Part shown: piece by piece, positions 41,598 to 50,769 of the stretch
Layout: the number at the start of each line of letters is the position of its first letter
How positions within the stretch are numbered: the stretch's first letter is position 1
Assembly (NCBI RefSeq): GCF_000938255.1
Contig: NZ_JYMR01000045.1
Span: forward strand, 310,001-374,000
DNA: 64,000 bases
DNA from: Bradyrhizobium sp. LTSP849
GTDB lineage: Bacteria > Pseudomonadota > Alphaproteobacteria > Rhizobiales > Xanthobacteraceae
Direction of reading: 5' to 3'
Translations under genes and position numbers: made by a program
The notes under the pieces: generated by a model
Told to the model about the DNA's origin: nothing
Databases searched by the model: none
What the model saw: only the letters and a program-made list of their open reading frames with translations

Positions 41598-43301
41598 ATG
41601 GCTTCGACTTCCGCTGATACCTATAGCCCCTCGCGCGATGATTTCGCCGCGATGCTCGACGAGTCCTTCGCAGGTGGCAGCCTGCAGGAGAGCTCCGTCG
41701 TCAAGGGCAAGGTGGTTGCAATTGAAAAGGACATGGCCGTCATCGACGTCGGCCTGAAGACCGAAGGCCGCGTCGCGTTGCGCGAATTTTCCGGCCCCGG
41801 CCGTGAGAGCGAGATCAAGGTTGGCGACGAGGTGGAAGTGTTCCTCGATCGCATCGAAAACGCTCTCGGCGAAGCCGTGCTGTCGCGCGACAAGGCGCGC
41901 CGCGAAGAGAGCTGGGGCAAGCTCGAGAAGGCGTTCCAGGGCAACGAAAAGGTCACGGGCGTCATCTTCAACCAGGTCAAGGGTGGTTTCACCGTCGACC
42001 TCGACGGCGCCGTGGCGTTCCTGCCGCGCTCGCAGGTCGACATCCGTCCGATCCGCGACGTCGCGCCGCTGATGAACAACGCGCAGCCGTTCCAGATCCT
42101 CAAGATGGATCGCCGCCGCGGCAACATCGTCGTCTCCCGCCGCACGGTGCTGGAAGAGACCCGCGCCGAGCAGCGTCAGGAGCTGGTGCAGAACCTCGAA
42201 GAGGGTCAGGTCATCGACGGCGTGGTCAAGAACATCACCGATTACGGTGCGTTCGTTGATCTCGGCGGCATCGACGGCCTGCTGCACGTCACCGACATCG
42301 CGTGGCGCCGCGTCAACCACCCGACCGAGGTGCTCTCGATCGGCCAGACCGTGAAGGTCAAGATCATCAAGATCAACCACGAGACGCACCGCATCTCGCT
42401 GGGCATGAAGCAGCTGCTGGATGATCCGTGGCAGGGCATCGAAGCCAAGTACCCGCTGGGTTCGCGCTTCACCGGCCGTGTCACCAACATCACCGACTAC
42501 GGCGCGTTCGTCGAGCTCGAGCCGGGCATCGAAGGCCTGATCCACGTCTCCGAGATGTCGTGGACCAAGAAGAACATGCACCCCGGCAAGATCGTGTCGA
42601 CCTCGCAGGAAGTCGAAGTGCAGGTGCTGGAAGTCGATTCCGTCAAGCGCCGCATCTCGCTCGGTCTCAAGCAGACCATGCGCAACCCCTGGGAGGTCTT
42701 CGTCGAAGGTCACCCGACCGGTTCGACCGTCGAGGGCGAGGTCAAGAACAAGACCGAGTTCGGTCTGTTCCTGGGTCTCGAAGGCGACGTCGACGGCATG
42801 GTCCATCTCTCCGACCTCGACTGGAAGCTTCCGGGCGAGCAGGTGATCGACAACTACAAGAAGGGCGACGTGGTGAAAGCCGTGGTGCTCGATGTGGACG
42901 TCGAGAAGGAGCGTATCTCGCTTGGCATCAAGCAGCTCGAAGGCGACCCATTCGCCGAGCCGGGCGATGTCAAGAAGGGCGCGGTCGTGACCTGCGAAGT
43001 GCTCGAAGTGAAGGAAAGCGGCATCGAGGTGAAGATCACCGGTACCGACTTCTCGACCTTCATCAAGCGCTCGGAGCTCGCCCGTGACCGCAACGACCAG
43101 CGCGCCGAACGCTTTGCCGTCGGCGAGAAGGTTGATGCCCGCGTGATCCAGTTCGACAAGAAGGCCCGCAAGGTCCAGGTGTCGATCAAGGCGCTCGAAG
43201 TCGCCGAAGAGAAGGAAGCCATCGCGCAGTACGGCTCCTCCGATTCGGGAGCGACGCTCGGTGACATCCTCGGCACCGCGCTCAAGAACCGCGACAAGTA
43301 A
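41598..43301 (+). CDS. rpsA: 30S ribosomal protein S1
   Basis: The 567-residue protein contains six S1 (OB-fold) RNA-binding repeats, for example GKVVAIEKDMAVIDVGLKTEG, GVVKNITDYGAFVDLGGIDG, GRVTNITDYGAFVELEPGIEG and GEVKNKTEFGLFLGLEGDVDG. S1 binds mRNA leaders and helps the 30S subunit start translation. The ATG at 41598 gives the usual N-terminus (MASTSADTYSPSRDDFAAML); the frame is open further upstream but that part lacks coding character. The 266-bp leader from 41332 shows no other gene. A strong terminator follows at 43329. Confidence 0.98.
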   Translation: MASTSADTYSPSRDDFAAMLDESFAGGSLQESSVVKGKVVAIEKDMAVIDVGLKTEGRVALREFSGPGRESEIKVGDEVEVFLDRIENALGEAVLSRDKARREESWGKLEKAFQGNEKVTGVIFNQVKGGFTVDLDGAVAFLPRSQVDIRPIRDVAPLMNNAQPFQILKMDRRRGNIVVSRRTVLEETRAEQRQELVQNLEEGQVIDGVVKNITDYGAFVDLGGIDGLLHVTDIAWRRVNHPTEVLSIGQTVKVKIIKINHETHRISLGMKQLLDDPWQGIEAKYPLGSRFTGRVTNITDYGAFVELEPGIEGLIHVSEMSWTKKNMHPGKIVSTSQEVEVQVLEVDSVKRRISLGLKQTMRNPWEVFVEGHPTGSTVEGEVKNKTEFGLFLGLEGDVDGMVHLSDLDWKLPGEQVIDNYKKGDVVKAVVLDVDVEKERISLGIKQLEGDPFAEPGDVKKGAVVTCEVLEVKESGIEVKITGTDFSTFIKRSELARDRNDQRAERFAVGEKVDARVIQFDKKARKVQVSIKALEVAEEKEAIAQYGSSDSGATLGDILGTALKNRDK

Positions 43302-43328
43302 GCGAAACGCCTGTTTCGCAAGCATCGA

Positions 43329-43356
43329 AGCCCCGGCGCGAGCCGGGGCTTTTTTG
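43329..43356 (+). terminator. Intrinsic terminator of rpsA
   Basis: agccccggc/gccggggct forms a 9-bp stem with a 4-base loop (gcga), followed by tttttt, 27 bases after the rpsA stop. Confidence 0.92.
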
Positions 43357-43367
43357 TTGGTGCTGTC

Positions 43368-43447
43368 GTAGCCCGGATGGAGCGTAGCGAAATCCGGGAA
43401 AGTCTTTATGTGGCTCCCCGGATTGCGCTGCGCTCCATCCGGGCTAC
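43368..43447. repeat. Palindrome (gtagcccgg/ccgggctac), copy 2
   Basis: Outer arms gtagcccggatggagcg and cgctccatccgggctac are inverted. An inner pair (aatccggg/cccggatt) makes a two-step hairpin of about 80 bases. Confidence 0.85.
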
Positions 43448-43558
43448 ACGGCACAGGCCTTGTTTTCTTCAAATTGCGCCGCAATTGATGTATCCAGATA
43501 AGCCAATGGTCACGCTGTGACGGCACAACGCGGTGGCTTCTCACCTGGAGATATTCCG

Positions 43559-44539
43559 ATGTCGCTCGATTCGGACATCATCGTCGATCGCCGCAGGATC
43601 CGTCGCAAGCTGACGTTCTGGCGCGTCACAGCTGCGCTGATCGCAATCGCGGCGATCGCGGGCTTTGCACTGATCGTGACGCCCAGTGGGCGCGGCACCT
43701 TCGCTTCCGCCGGCTCGATCGCGCGCGTGCAGGTCGACGGCCTGATCCGCAGTGATTCCGAGCGCACGCGGGCGCTGGAGCGGCTGGAGAATTCGCAGGC
43801 CGCGGCCGTCATCGTTCACATCAACTCGCCGGGCGGCACCACCGCCGGCTCCGAGCAGCTCTACGATTCGCTGACGCGCCTGAAGGCGAAGAAGCCGATG
43901 GTCGTCGTGGTCGAAGGTCTTGCGGCTTCCGGCGGCTACATCACCGCGATTGCGAGCGATCACATCATCGCCCAGCAGAGCTCGCTGGTCGGCTCGATCG
44001 GTGTGCTGTTCCAGTTTCCCAACGTCAGCGAGCTGCTGAAGACCATTGGCGTCAAGGTCGAGGAAGTGAAGTCCACGCCGCTGAAGGCCGCGCCCAACGG
44101 TTTTGAGCCGACCAGCCCCGAGGCGCGGGCCGCGCTCGATGCGCTGGTGAAGGACTCCTATGCCTGGTTCAAGGATTTGGTGAAGCAACGGCGTGGCATG
44201 GATGACACGCAGCTCGAAAAAGTGGTCGATGGCCGCGTCTTCACGGGACGCCAGGCGATTGATCTCAAGCTGATTGATCAGCTCGGCGACGAGAAGACGG
44301 CTGTGACCTGGCTCGAGGAGCAGAAGGGCGTCAAGAAGGGTCTCAGCGTGCGCGATTATAAGCTCGAACCCCGCTTCAGCGACCTGCCGTTTCTCAGGAC
44401 TGCTGCCGCCGTCACGCTGGAAGCGCTTGGTTTAAGCTCGATTGCGCATCAGATCGGGCAAACTGGCGTTGCGCAGGCGGTCGATCGCTTCGGAATGGAT
44501 GGAATGCTGGCCCTGTGGCAACCGGCCGCGTCGAATTGA
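43559..44539 (+). CDS. sppA: Signal peptide peptidase SppA (S49 family)
   Basis: The 326-residue single-domain S49 peptidase has one N-terminal membrane helix (residues 22-41). The catalytic Ser124 is in GLAASGGYITA and the Lys176 general base in STPLKAAPNGFEP, with NSPGGTTAGSEQLYDSL upstream. It cuts leftover signal peptides and misplaced membrane segments. The ATG at 43559 has a good ggag site; an in-frame start at 43517 is less likely. It is separated from rpsA by a terminator and a palindromic repeat, so it should have its own promoter. Confidence 0.93.
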   Translation: MSLDSDIIVDRRRIRRKLTFWRVTAALIAIAAIAGFALIVTPSGRGTFASAGSIARVQVDGLIRSDSERTRALERLENSQAAAVIVHINSPGGTTAGSEQLYDSLTRLKAKKPMVVVVEGLAASGGYITAIASDHIIAQQSSLVGSIGVLFQFPNVSELLKTIGVKVEEVKSTPLKAAPNGFEPTSPEARAALDALVKDSYAWFKDLVKQRRGMDDTQLEKVVDGRVFTGRQAIDLKLIDQLGDEKTAVTWLEEQKGVKKGLSVRDYKLEPRFSDLPFLRTAAAVTLEALGLSSIAHQIGQTGVAQAVDRFGMDGMLALWQPAASN

Positions 44540-44721
44540 CCGGAACTGGCCGGAACCAAGCGAGCCTCGAAGGTTTTTCGCGTCTGGCGGGTGGTGGGTC
44601 AGCCCGCTTTTTCGGCATTTGTCACGCATTTTCACGACGCTCAACCTTCATTTAGCGTCTTGACAGATCAAGGCATTTTCACGGAAATGGTCATCCGCAC
44701 GCTTCCGGGTCCTATCTCTCG

Positions 44722-45027
44722 ATGATCAAATCCGAACTTGTTCAGCGTATCGCCGAGCACAACCCGCATCTGTACCAGCGGGATGTCGAGAACATTGTGA
44801 ATGCGATTCTCGAGGAGATCGTAGCGGCACTCGCGCGCGGAGACCGCGTCGAGCTGCGCGGCTTCGGTGCTTTCTCGGTGAAGCACCGCCCCGCACGCGC
44901 CGGTCGCAATCCGCGAACCGGCGCTCATGTCCCTGTCGACCAGAAGAGCGTTCCGTTCTTCAAGACCGGCAAGGAAATGCGTGAGCGGCTGAATCGCGAC
45001 CACCCGGATCCAGGCGCGCCCGACTGA
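44722..45027 (+). CDS. ihfB: Integration host factor beta subunit
   Basis: The 101-residue HU/IHF-fold protein shows MIKSELVQRIAEHNPHLYQR, VELRGFGAFSVKHRPARAGRNPRTG with the DNA-minor-groove arm and Pro, and VPFFKTGKEMRERL. This is the beta-subunit pattern rather than HU. With IhfA it bends DNA at specific sites and helps sigma-54 promoters and recombination. A consensus TTGACA occurs at 44660, but its -10 partner is weak. lapA follows in the same direction. Confidence 0.95.
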   Translation: MIKSELVQRIAEHNPHLYQRDVENIVNAILEEIVAALARGDRVELRGFGAFSVKHRPARAGRNPRTGAHVPVDQKSVPFFKTGKEMRERLNRDHPDPGAPD

Positions 45028-45097
45028 GGCCATCGTCCGGGCTTAACCGAGCGGCCCTGACGCAGCCGCAGGCTTGATTCAAGGCGAGCGAAGCCAG

Positions 45098-45490
45098 ATG
45101 CGAAAATTCCTGACCGCGCTGATCGTGATTCCGCTGGCCCTGATCCTGGTGACTTTCGCGGTCGCCAACCGGCACTTCGTCACGGTCTCCTTCGATCCTT
45201 TCATGTCGGCTGATCCGGCACTGTCGGTCACGCTGCCGCTGTTCCTGTTGCTGATCCTGGTGGCTGCCCTGGGCGTCGTGGCCGGCGGTTGTGCCGTCTG
45301 GTTCGGCCAGCGGCACTGGCGTCGCGCCGCGCGCCGGCATGAGGCGGATGCACGGGCCGCCCGGGTCGAACTGGCCGATCTGCGGGCCCAGGCGGCCCCT
45401 ACAAAGCCCAATCCGCAGCGCCTCCCGGCCCCCTCCGGGGTGGGCCTTTACGGTCCCGTCGGGCGAGACAAGCAGCGCGCGACGTTGTAG
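45098..45490 (+). CDS. lapA: LapA-domain (DUF1049) inner-membrane protein
   Basis: From the ATG at 45098 the 130-residue protein has two membrane segments (LTALIVIPLALILVTFAVAN and LPLFLLLILVAALGVVAGG) separated by a short loop, and a cytoplasmic basic, helical tail with a QRHWRRAARRHEADARAA coiled segment. This is the LapA/DUF1049 layout; in E. coli LapA works with LapB in controlling LPS synthesis. A TTG-start frame from 45074 adds eight residues. Position after ihfB is conserved in many proteobacteria. Confidence 0.88.
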   Translation: MRKFLTALIVIPLALILVTFAVANRHFVTVSFDPFMSADPALSVTLPLFLLLILVAALGVVAGGCAVWFGQRHWRRAARRHEADARAARVELADLRAQAAPTKPNPQRLPAPSGVGLYGPVGRDKQRATL

Positions 45491-45556
45491 AAGCGGCCGC
45501 AACCGAAAGCCCTGTTTTCCGGCCGCTGACCCGCGGCCTCCATGCGCTTTGAGATC

Positions 45557-46228
45557 ATGTCCCTGCTCGTCAAAATCTGCGGCCTGTCCACGCGCGAGAC
45601 GCTCGAAACGGCGCTCGACGCGGGCGCCGACATGGTGGGGTTCGTGTTCTTTCCGCCGTCGCCCCGGCATCTCTCGCTGGAGGCCGGGCGCGAGCTCGGC
45701 CGCCAGGTGAAGCGGCACGCGCTCAAGGTCGCGCTCACGGTCGATGCCGACGACGCGACGCTCGACAACATCATGGATGCGCTGTCGCCCGACATGTTCC
45801 AGCTCCACGGCCAGGAGAGCGTCGCACGGCTGCGCGATATCAAGCAGAAGTTCGGCCGCCCCGTGATGAAGGCCGTGCCGGTCGCAACCGCAGCAGACCT
45901 CGCCGTGCTGCCCGGCTACGCCGCGGCCGCCGACCGCATCCTGTTCGATGCGCGCGCGCCGAAGGACGCAACCCGTCCCGGCGGCCTGGGCGCGCCATTC
46001 GATTGGCATCTGCTGGAAAATCTCGATCTGAGGCTGCCCTACATGGTCTCGGGCGGGCTTCATGCCAACAACGTTGCGGAGGCCCTTCGCGTCACCGGCG
46101 CCGGCGGCGCCGACGTGTCCTCCGGTGTCGAGAGCGCCCCCGGCGTCAAGGATCCGGAGCTGATCAAGGCCTTCATTCGCGCCGCGCGCGCCACCCAAGA
46201 TGCAAATCAAGAGTTGAGCGTTCGATGA
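45557..46228 (+). CDS. trpF: Phosphoribosylanthranilate isomerase
   Basis: TrpF catalyses the Amadori rearrangement in tryptophan synthesis. The protein is a single TIM barrel with the N-terminal catalytic Cys in VKICGLS, DMVGFVFFPPSPR, MFQLHGQE, LFDARAPK and YMVSGGLHANNVAEAL, and ends in the phosphate-binding DVSSGVES. A start at 45557 gives MSLLVKICG and the usual length; an ATG 15 bases earlier is also possible. The stop overlaps the trpB ATG by four bases. Confidence 0.96.
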   Translation: MSLLVKICGLSTRETLETALDAGADMVGFVFFPPSPRHLSLEAGRELGRQVKRHALKVALTVDADDATLDNIMDALSPDMFQLHGQESVARLRDIKQKFGRPVMKAVPVATAADLAVLPGYAAAADRILFDARAPKDATRPGGLGAPFDWHLLENLDLRLPYMVSGGLHANNVAEALRVTGAGGADVSSGVESAPGVKDPELIKAFIRAARATQDANQELSVR

Positions 46229-47442
46229 ACATCGCCAAACCAAATTCCTATCGCAGCGGCCCCGACGAGCGCGGCCATTTCGGCATCTTCGGTGGGCGCT
46301 TCGTCGCCGAAACGCTGATGCCGCTGATCCTCGATCTGGAGAAGGCCTATACCGCGGCCAAGGCCGACCCGGCCTTCCAGGCCGAGATGAACGGTTATCT
46401 CAAGAACTATGTCGGCCGGCCCTCGCCGCTGTATTTCGCCGAGCGCCTGACCGAGCATCTCGGCGGCGCCAAGATTTACCTGAAGCGAGAAGAGCTCAAC
46501 CACACCGGCTCGCACAAGGTGAACAACGTGCTCGGCCAGATCATGCTGGCGCGGCGCATGGGCAAGAAGCGCATCATCGCCGAGACCGGCGCGGGCCAGC
46601 ATGGTGTTGCCACCGCGACGCTGTGCGCGCGCTTCGGCCTCGAATGCGTGGTCTACATGGGCGCCGTCGACGTCGAGCGGCAGCAGCCCAACGTCATCCG
46701 CATGGAGATGTTGGGCGCAAAAGTGAATCCGGTGCAGTCAGGCACGCGCACGCTGAAAGACGCGATGAACGAGGCGCTGCGCGACTGGGTCACCAACGTG
46801 CACAACACCTTCTACTGCATCGGTACCGTCGCGGGGCCGCATCCCTATCCGACGCTGGTGCGCGACTTCCAGTCGATCATCGGCAACGAGACCAAGGTGC
46901 AGATGCAGGAGGTCGAAGGCCGCCTGCCGGATTCGCTGGTCGCCTGCATCGGCGGCGGCTCGAATGCGATGGGTCTGTTCCATCCCTTCCTCGACGATTC
47001 CACCGTCGAGATTTTTGGCGTTGAAGCCGCGGGCCATGGGCTCACGCAACTGCATGCGGCGTCGATCGCGGGCGGCCGCCCCGGCGTTCTGCATGGCAAC
47101 CGCACCTATCTCTTGATGGACGCGGACGGCCAGATCCAGGACGCGCATTCGATCTCGGCCGGTCTCGACTATCCCGGCATCGGCCCCGAGCACTCCTGGC
47201 TGCACGAGATCGGCCGCGTCAACTATCTCTCCGCGACCGATGACGAGGCGCTCGCCGCATTCCAGCTGCTGTCGCGGCTCGAAGGCATCATCCCGGCGCT
47301 CGAGCCTGCACACGCCATCGCCAAGGTGATGGAGCTCGCGCCGAAGCGGCCCAAGGATCATCTGATGGTCGTCAATCTCTCCGGCCGCGGCGACAAGGAC
47401 GTCCCGCAGGTCGGCGATATCCTGAGGGGCAAGACCAAGTGA
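46225..47442 (+). CDS. trpB: Tryptophan synthase beta chain
   Basis: The 405-residue PLP enzyme joins indole and serine. The lysine that binds PLP is Lys98 in LNHTGSHKVNN. The phosphate-binding loop is CIGGGSNAMGLF, and AETGAGQHGVATAT and ISAGLDYPGIGPEHSWL are also diagnostic. It begins at the ATG overlapping the trpF stop, and its end overlaps the GTG of trpA, so the three genes are translated as a coupled set. Confidence 0.98.
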   Translation: MNIAKPNSYRSGPDERGHFGIFGGRFVAETLMPLILDLEKAYTAAKADPAFQAEMNGYLKNYVGRPSPLYFAERLTEHLGGAKIYLKREELNHTGSHKVNNVLGQIMLARRMGKKRIIAETGAGQHGVATATLCARFGLECVVYMGAVDVERQQPNVIRMEMLGAKVNPVQSGTRTLKDAMNEALRDWVTNVHNTFYCIGTVAGPHPYPTLVRDFQSIIGNETKVQMQEVEGRLPDSLVACIGGGSNAMGLFHPFLDDSTVEIFGVEAAGHGLTQLHAASIAGGRPGVLHGNRTYLLMDADGQIQDAHSISAGLDYPGIGPEHSWLHEIGRVNYLSATDDEALAAFQLLSRLEGIIPALEPAHAIAKVMELAPKRPKDHLMVVNLSGRGDKDVPQVGDILRGKTK

Positions 47443-48275
47443 CCACGCGTATCGACACCCGTTTTGCCGAGCTCAAGAAAGCGGGCCGCTCGGCCTTCGT
47501 CACCTATGTGATGGCCGGCGATCCCGATCTCACGACTTCGCTCAATATCGTCAAGGCGCTGCCCAAGGCAGGCGCCGACGTCATCGAACTCGGCATTCCC
47601 TTCACCGATCCGATGGCGGATGGTCCCTCGATTCAGGCGGCCGGTCTGCGCGCGCTCAAGAACGGGATGACCTTGAAGAAGACGCTGGAGCTGGTGCGCG
47701 GCTTCCGCGAGGACGACAACGTCACGCCGCTGGTGCTGATGGGCTATTACAATCCGATCTACATTTACGGCGTCGACAAGTTTTTGGCCGATGCCAAGAC
47801 GGCCGGCGTTGACGGCCTGATCATCGTCGATTTGCCGCCGGAGGAAGACGACGAGCTCTGCATTCCCGCGCTGAAGGCGGGCCTGAACTTCATTCGCCTC
47901 GCGACCCCGACCACCGACGACAAGCGCCTGCCCGCGGTGCTGGCGAACACATCAGGCTTTGTCTATTACGTCTCTATCGCCGGCATCACCGGTGCAGCAG
48001 CGGCGGACGCGAATGCCGTAGGTGAAGCTGTCGCGCGCATCAAGCGGCATACCAAGCTGCCGATCTGCGTTGGTTTTGGCATCCGCACGCCGCAGGCGGC
48101 GCGCGCCATTGCCGAGAAGGCCGATGGTTCGGTGGTCGGCACCGCGCTGGTCGACGCGCTCAAGAACAGCCTCGATGCCGAGGGCCGCGCGACCGCCAAA
48201 ACCGTTAACGCAGTCGCCGAGCTGACGGCGTCCCTGGCCCAGGGCGTCAAGGGCGCGCGGCAAGCGGCGGAATAG
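47439..48275 (+). CDS. trpA: Tryptophan synthase alpha chain
   Basis: The 278-residue TIM barrel cleaves indole-3-glycerol phosphate. It has the catalytic Glu in VIELGIPFTDPMADGPSIQ, the Asp in GLIIVDLPPEED, and the flexible loop near VYYVSIAGITGAA. The C-terminal phosphate site is GFGIRTPQAARAIAEKADGSVVGTALV. It starts with GTG overlapping the trpB stop (GTGA). It forms the alpha2-beta2 complex with TrpB and channels indole to it. Confidence 0.98.
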   Translation: MTTRIDTRFAELKKAGRSAFVTYVMAGDPDLTTSLNIVKALPKAGADVIELGIPFTDPMADGPSIQAAGLRALKNGMTLKKTLELVRGFREDDNVTPLVLMGYYNPIYIYGVDKFLADAKTAGVDGLIIVDLPPEEDDELCIPALKAGLNFIRLATPTTDDKRLPAVLANTSGFVYYVSIAGITGAAAADANAVGEAVARIKRHTKLPICVGFGIRTPQAARAIAEKADGSVVGTALVDALKNSLDAEGRATAKTVNAVAELTASLAQGVKGARQAAE

Positions 48276-48384
48276 GCCATAATTCCGCTCGCTGGGCAGG
48301 CGACACGGCGGCTTGCCGGGGCAAGGTCCGGCGGCCATATATCCTTCAGGCGATCCCTTGCGGGTTCGTACATCGGAGCTAACC

Positions 48385-49326
48385 ATGAACTGGCTTACCA
48401 ATGTGGTCCGGCCGAAGATCCGCAACATGCTGCGGCGGGAGACGCCGGAGAATCTGTGGATCAAGTGCCCGGATTCCGGGCAGCTCGTGTTCTACAAGGA
48501 CGTCGAGGCCAACCAGTTCGTCATTCCCGGCTCGAACTACCACATGCGCATGGGCGCGGTGGCGCGGCTGAAGTCGATCTTCGACAACGAGACCTGGTTC
48601 GACGTCGCGCTTCCCGACGTCACGCCCGATCCGCTCAAGTTTCGCGACGAGAAGAAATACGTCGACCGCATCAAGGACGCGCGCGCGCGCACCAATCTGA
48701 ACGACGCGGTCAAGATCGGCTATGGCAAGCTCGAAGGCGCCGGTGTGGTCATCGCCGTGCAGGATTTCGATTTCATGGGTGGCTCGCTCGGCATGGCCGC
48801 GGGTGAAGCCCTCGTGCGCGGGCTCGAGCTTGCGGTCGAGAAGAAGTCGCCCTTCATCGTGTTCGCCGCGTCCGGCGGCGCGCGCATGCAGGAAGGCATC
48901 TTGTCGCTGATGCAGATGCCGCGCACCACGGTGGCCGTGCAGATGCTGCGCGAGGCCAAGCAGCCCTACATCGTCGTGCTGACCAACCCGACCACCGGCG
49001 GCGTCACCGCGTCCTACGCGATGCTCGGCGACGTGCAGATCGCCGAGCCCGGCGCACTGATCGGCTTTGCCGGCGCGCGCGTCATCGAGCAGACCATCCG
49101 CGAGAAATTGCCGGAGGGTTTCCAGCGCGCCGAGTACCTGAAAGATCACGGCATGGTCGACATGGTCGTGCATCGCCATGATTTGCGACCGACGCTGGCG
49201 CGGCTCTGCCGTCTGCTGACAAAAGCTCCGGCGCTTGAGACCGTGTCGAAATCGGCGCAGCCTGTCGCGAGTCCTGCGCAGATCGTCATGGCCCCGGAAG
49301 TGGCGCCGGCCGCGCCGCACGCGTGA
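48385..49326 (+). CDS. accD: Acetyl-CoA carboxylase carboxyltransferase beta subunit
   Basis: The 313-residue protein has the crotonase-like carboxyltransferase core (KIGYGKLEGAGVVIAVQDFDFMGGSLG, FAASGGARMQEGILSLMQM, TNPTTGGVTASYAMLGD). At the N-terminus, where the E. coli subunit has a four-Cys zinc ribbon, only one Cys remains (LWIKCPDSGQLVFYKDVEAN), so zinc binding is not expected. With AccA it transfers CO2 from biotin to acetyl-CoA for fatty-acid synthesis. Its stop overlaps the folC GTG by four bases. Confidence 0.96.
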   Translation: MNWLTNVVRPKIRNMLRRETPENLWIKCPDSGQLVFYKDVEANQFVIPGSNYHMRMGAVARLKSIFDNETWFDVALPDVTPDPLKFRDEKKYVDRIKDARARTNLNDAVKIGYGKLEGAGVVIAVQDFDFMGGSLGMAAGEALVRGLELAVEKKSPFIVFAASGGARMQEGILSLMQMPRTTVAVQMLREAKQPYIVVLTNPTTGGVTASYAMLGDVQIAEPGALIGFAGARVIEQTIREKLPEGFQRAEYLKDHGMVDMVVHRHDLRPTLARLCRLLTKAPALETVSKSAQPVASPAQIVMAPEVAPAAPHA

Positions 49327-50666
49327 ACGCCTCCGCTGACAGCGCAAAGCCGTCGCTCGACGCATTGATCGGGCGGCTGTCGGCCCTGCATCAGAAGCGC
49401 ATCGATCTCGGGCTCGAGCGGATGCACCGCCTGCTCGAGCGTCTTGGTCACCCCGAGCGCAAGCTGCCGCCGGTGATCCATGTCGCCGGTACCAATGGCA
49501 AGGGCTCGACGGTCGCGTATCTGCGCGCGACGCTGGAAGCCGCCGGCCTGCGCGTCCACGCCTATACCTCGCCCTATCTGGTCCGCATCAACGAATGTTT
49601 CCGGCTCGGCCGCGCGGGCGGTGGGGTGTTGGTCGGCGACGACGAATTACGCGCGGCGCTGGAAGAGGTCGAGCGGGTCAATGCCGGCGAAGCCGCGACC
49701 GTGTTCGAGCTCAAGACCGCCGCTGCCTTCCATCTGTTTGCACAGAACCCGGCCGATGCCGTGCTGCTCGAAGTCGGCCTCGGCGGCCGGCTCGATTCGA
49801 CTAACGTGGTCGATACGCCGGCGGCCTGCGTGATCACGCCGGTCAGCATGGACCACATGGATTTCCTTGGGCCCACGCTGACGTCGATTGCCGGCGAGAA
49901 GGCCGCGATCATCAAGCGCGGCGTGCCCGTGATCTCGGCCGAGCAGGTACCGGAGGCGATGGCGGTGATCGAGGCGCAGGCCAAAAGCATGCGCGCGCCG
50001 TTGTTTGCGGCAGGCGAAAGCTGGCACGTCAATGTCGAGCGCGGGCGTCTGGTCTACTCCGACGATCGCGGCCTGATGGATCTCACGGCACCGCGGCTGT
50101 TCGGTCGCCATCAGTTCGACAATGCGGGGCTCGCAATCGCGACGCTGCGCGCCATCGACGCTTTCAAGGTCAATCAAGCGGCGTTCGAAGCCGGCATCCT
50201 CAGTGCCGAATGGCCAGCGCGGATGCAGCGCATCACCACGGGCGAACTGCCCGGTTGGGGACCGCAGGGCAGCGAGATCTGGCTCGACGGCGGACACAAT
50301 GCCGAGGGCGGCCGCGTCGCGGCGGCTGCGCTCGGGGACCTCGAAGAGCGGGTGTCGCGGCCGCTGGTCGTGATCGCCGGCATGATGGCGAACAAGGACG
50401 CGCGGGCGTTTCTCGCCAACTTCGCCGGCCTCACCCGTCACATCATCGCAGTGCCGATCCCCGACACCGAGAATGCGATGCCGGTCGATCGCCTTGCCGA
50501 TGCCGTGCGCAGCGTCGGCATGCGCGTCGAGATCGCTCCCGGCATCGAGGCCGCGCTGCGCGCGTTGGCGAAGCTCGCCTACGAAGTACCGCCGCGCATC
50601 CTGATCACCGGCTCGCTCTATCTCGCCGGCCACGTGCTGGCGATCAACGGCACGCCTCCTGCATAA
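49323..50666 (+). CDS. folC: Dihydrofolate synthase / folylpolyglutamate synthase
   Basis: The 447-residue Mur-ligase-fold protein has HVAGTNGKGSTVAYLRATLEAAG (P-loop), the YTSPYLVRINECFRL substrate loop, LEVGLGGRLDSTNVV with the catalytic acidic residue, ITPVSMDHMDFLG with the metal-binding His, and a C-terminal WLDGGHNAEGGR. It adds glutamate to dihydropteroate and folates in the cytoplasm. It starts with GTG overlapping accD, the order seen in many proteobacteria. Confidence 0.97.
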   Translation: MNASADSAKPSLDALIGRLSALHQKRIDLGLERMHRLLERLGHPERKLPPVIHVAGTNGKGSTVAYLRATLEAAGLRVHAYTSPYLVRINECFRLGRAGGGVLVGDDELRAALEEVERVNAGEAATVFELKTAAAFHLFAQNPADAVLLEVGLGGRLDSTNVVDTPAACVITPVSMDHMDFLGPTLTSIAGEKAAIIKRGVPVISAEQVPEAMAVIEAQAKSMRAPLFAAGESWHVNVERGRLVYSDDRGLMDLTAPRLFGRHQFDNAGLAIATLRAIDAFKVNQAAFEAGILSAEWPARMQRITTGELPGWGPQGSEIWLDGGHNAEGGRVAAAALGDLEERVSRPLVVIAGMMANKDARAFLANFAGLTRHIIAVPIPDTENAMPVDRLADAVRSVGMRVEIAPGIEAALRALAKLAYEVPPRILITGSLYLAGHVLAINGTPPA

Positions 50667-50673
50667 TGATTGC

Positions 50674-50759
50674 GTAGCCCGGATGGAGCGAAGCGCAATC
50701 CGGGAGTCTTGCTCCAAGCGATGAAGGACCCGGATTACGCTTTGCTCCATCCGGGCTAC
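50674..50759. repeat. Palindrome (gtagcccgg/ccgggctac), copy 3
   Basis: Arms gtagcccggatggagcgaagcg and tttgctccatccgggctac are inverted. It ends eleven bases before the metallophosphoesterase start. Confidence 0.85.
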
Positions 50760-50769
50760 AGGAATGCCA

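Noticed and set aside
41328..43544. A 738-residue open frame antisense to rpsA
   Set aside because: It is the codon-position mirror of a GC-rich, strongly biased gene. The product is low complexity (His, Asp and Leu rich) with no domain, and rpsA is certain.
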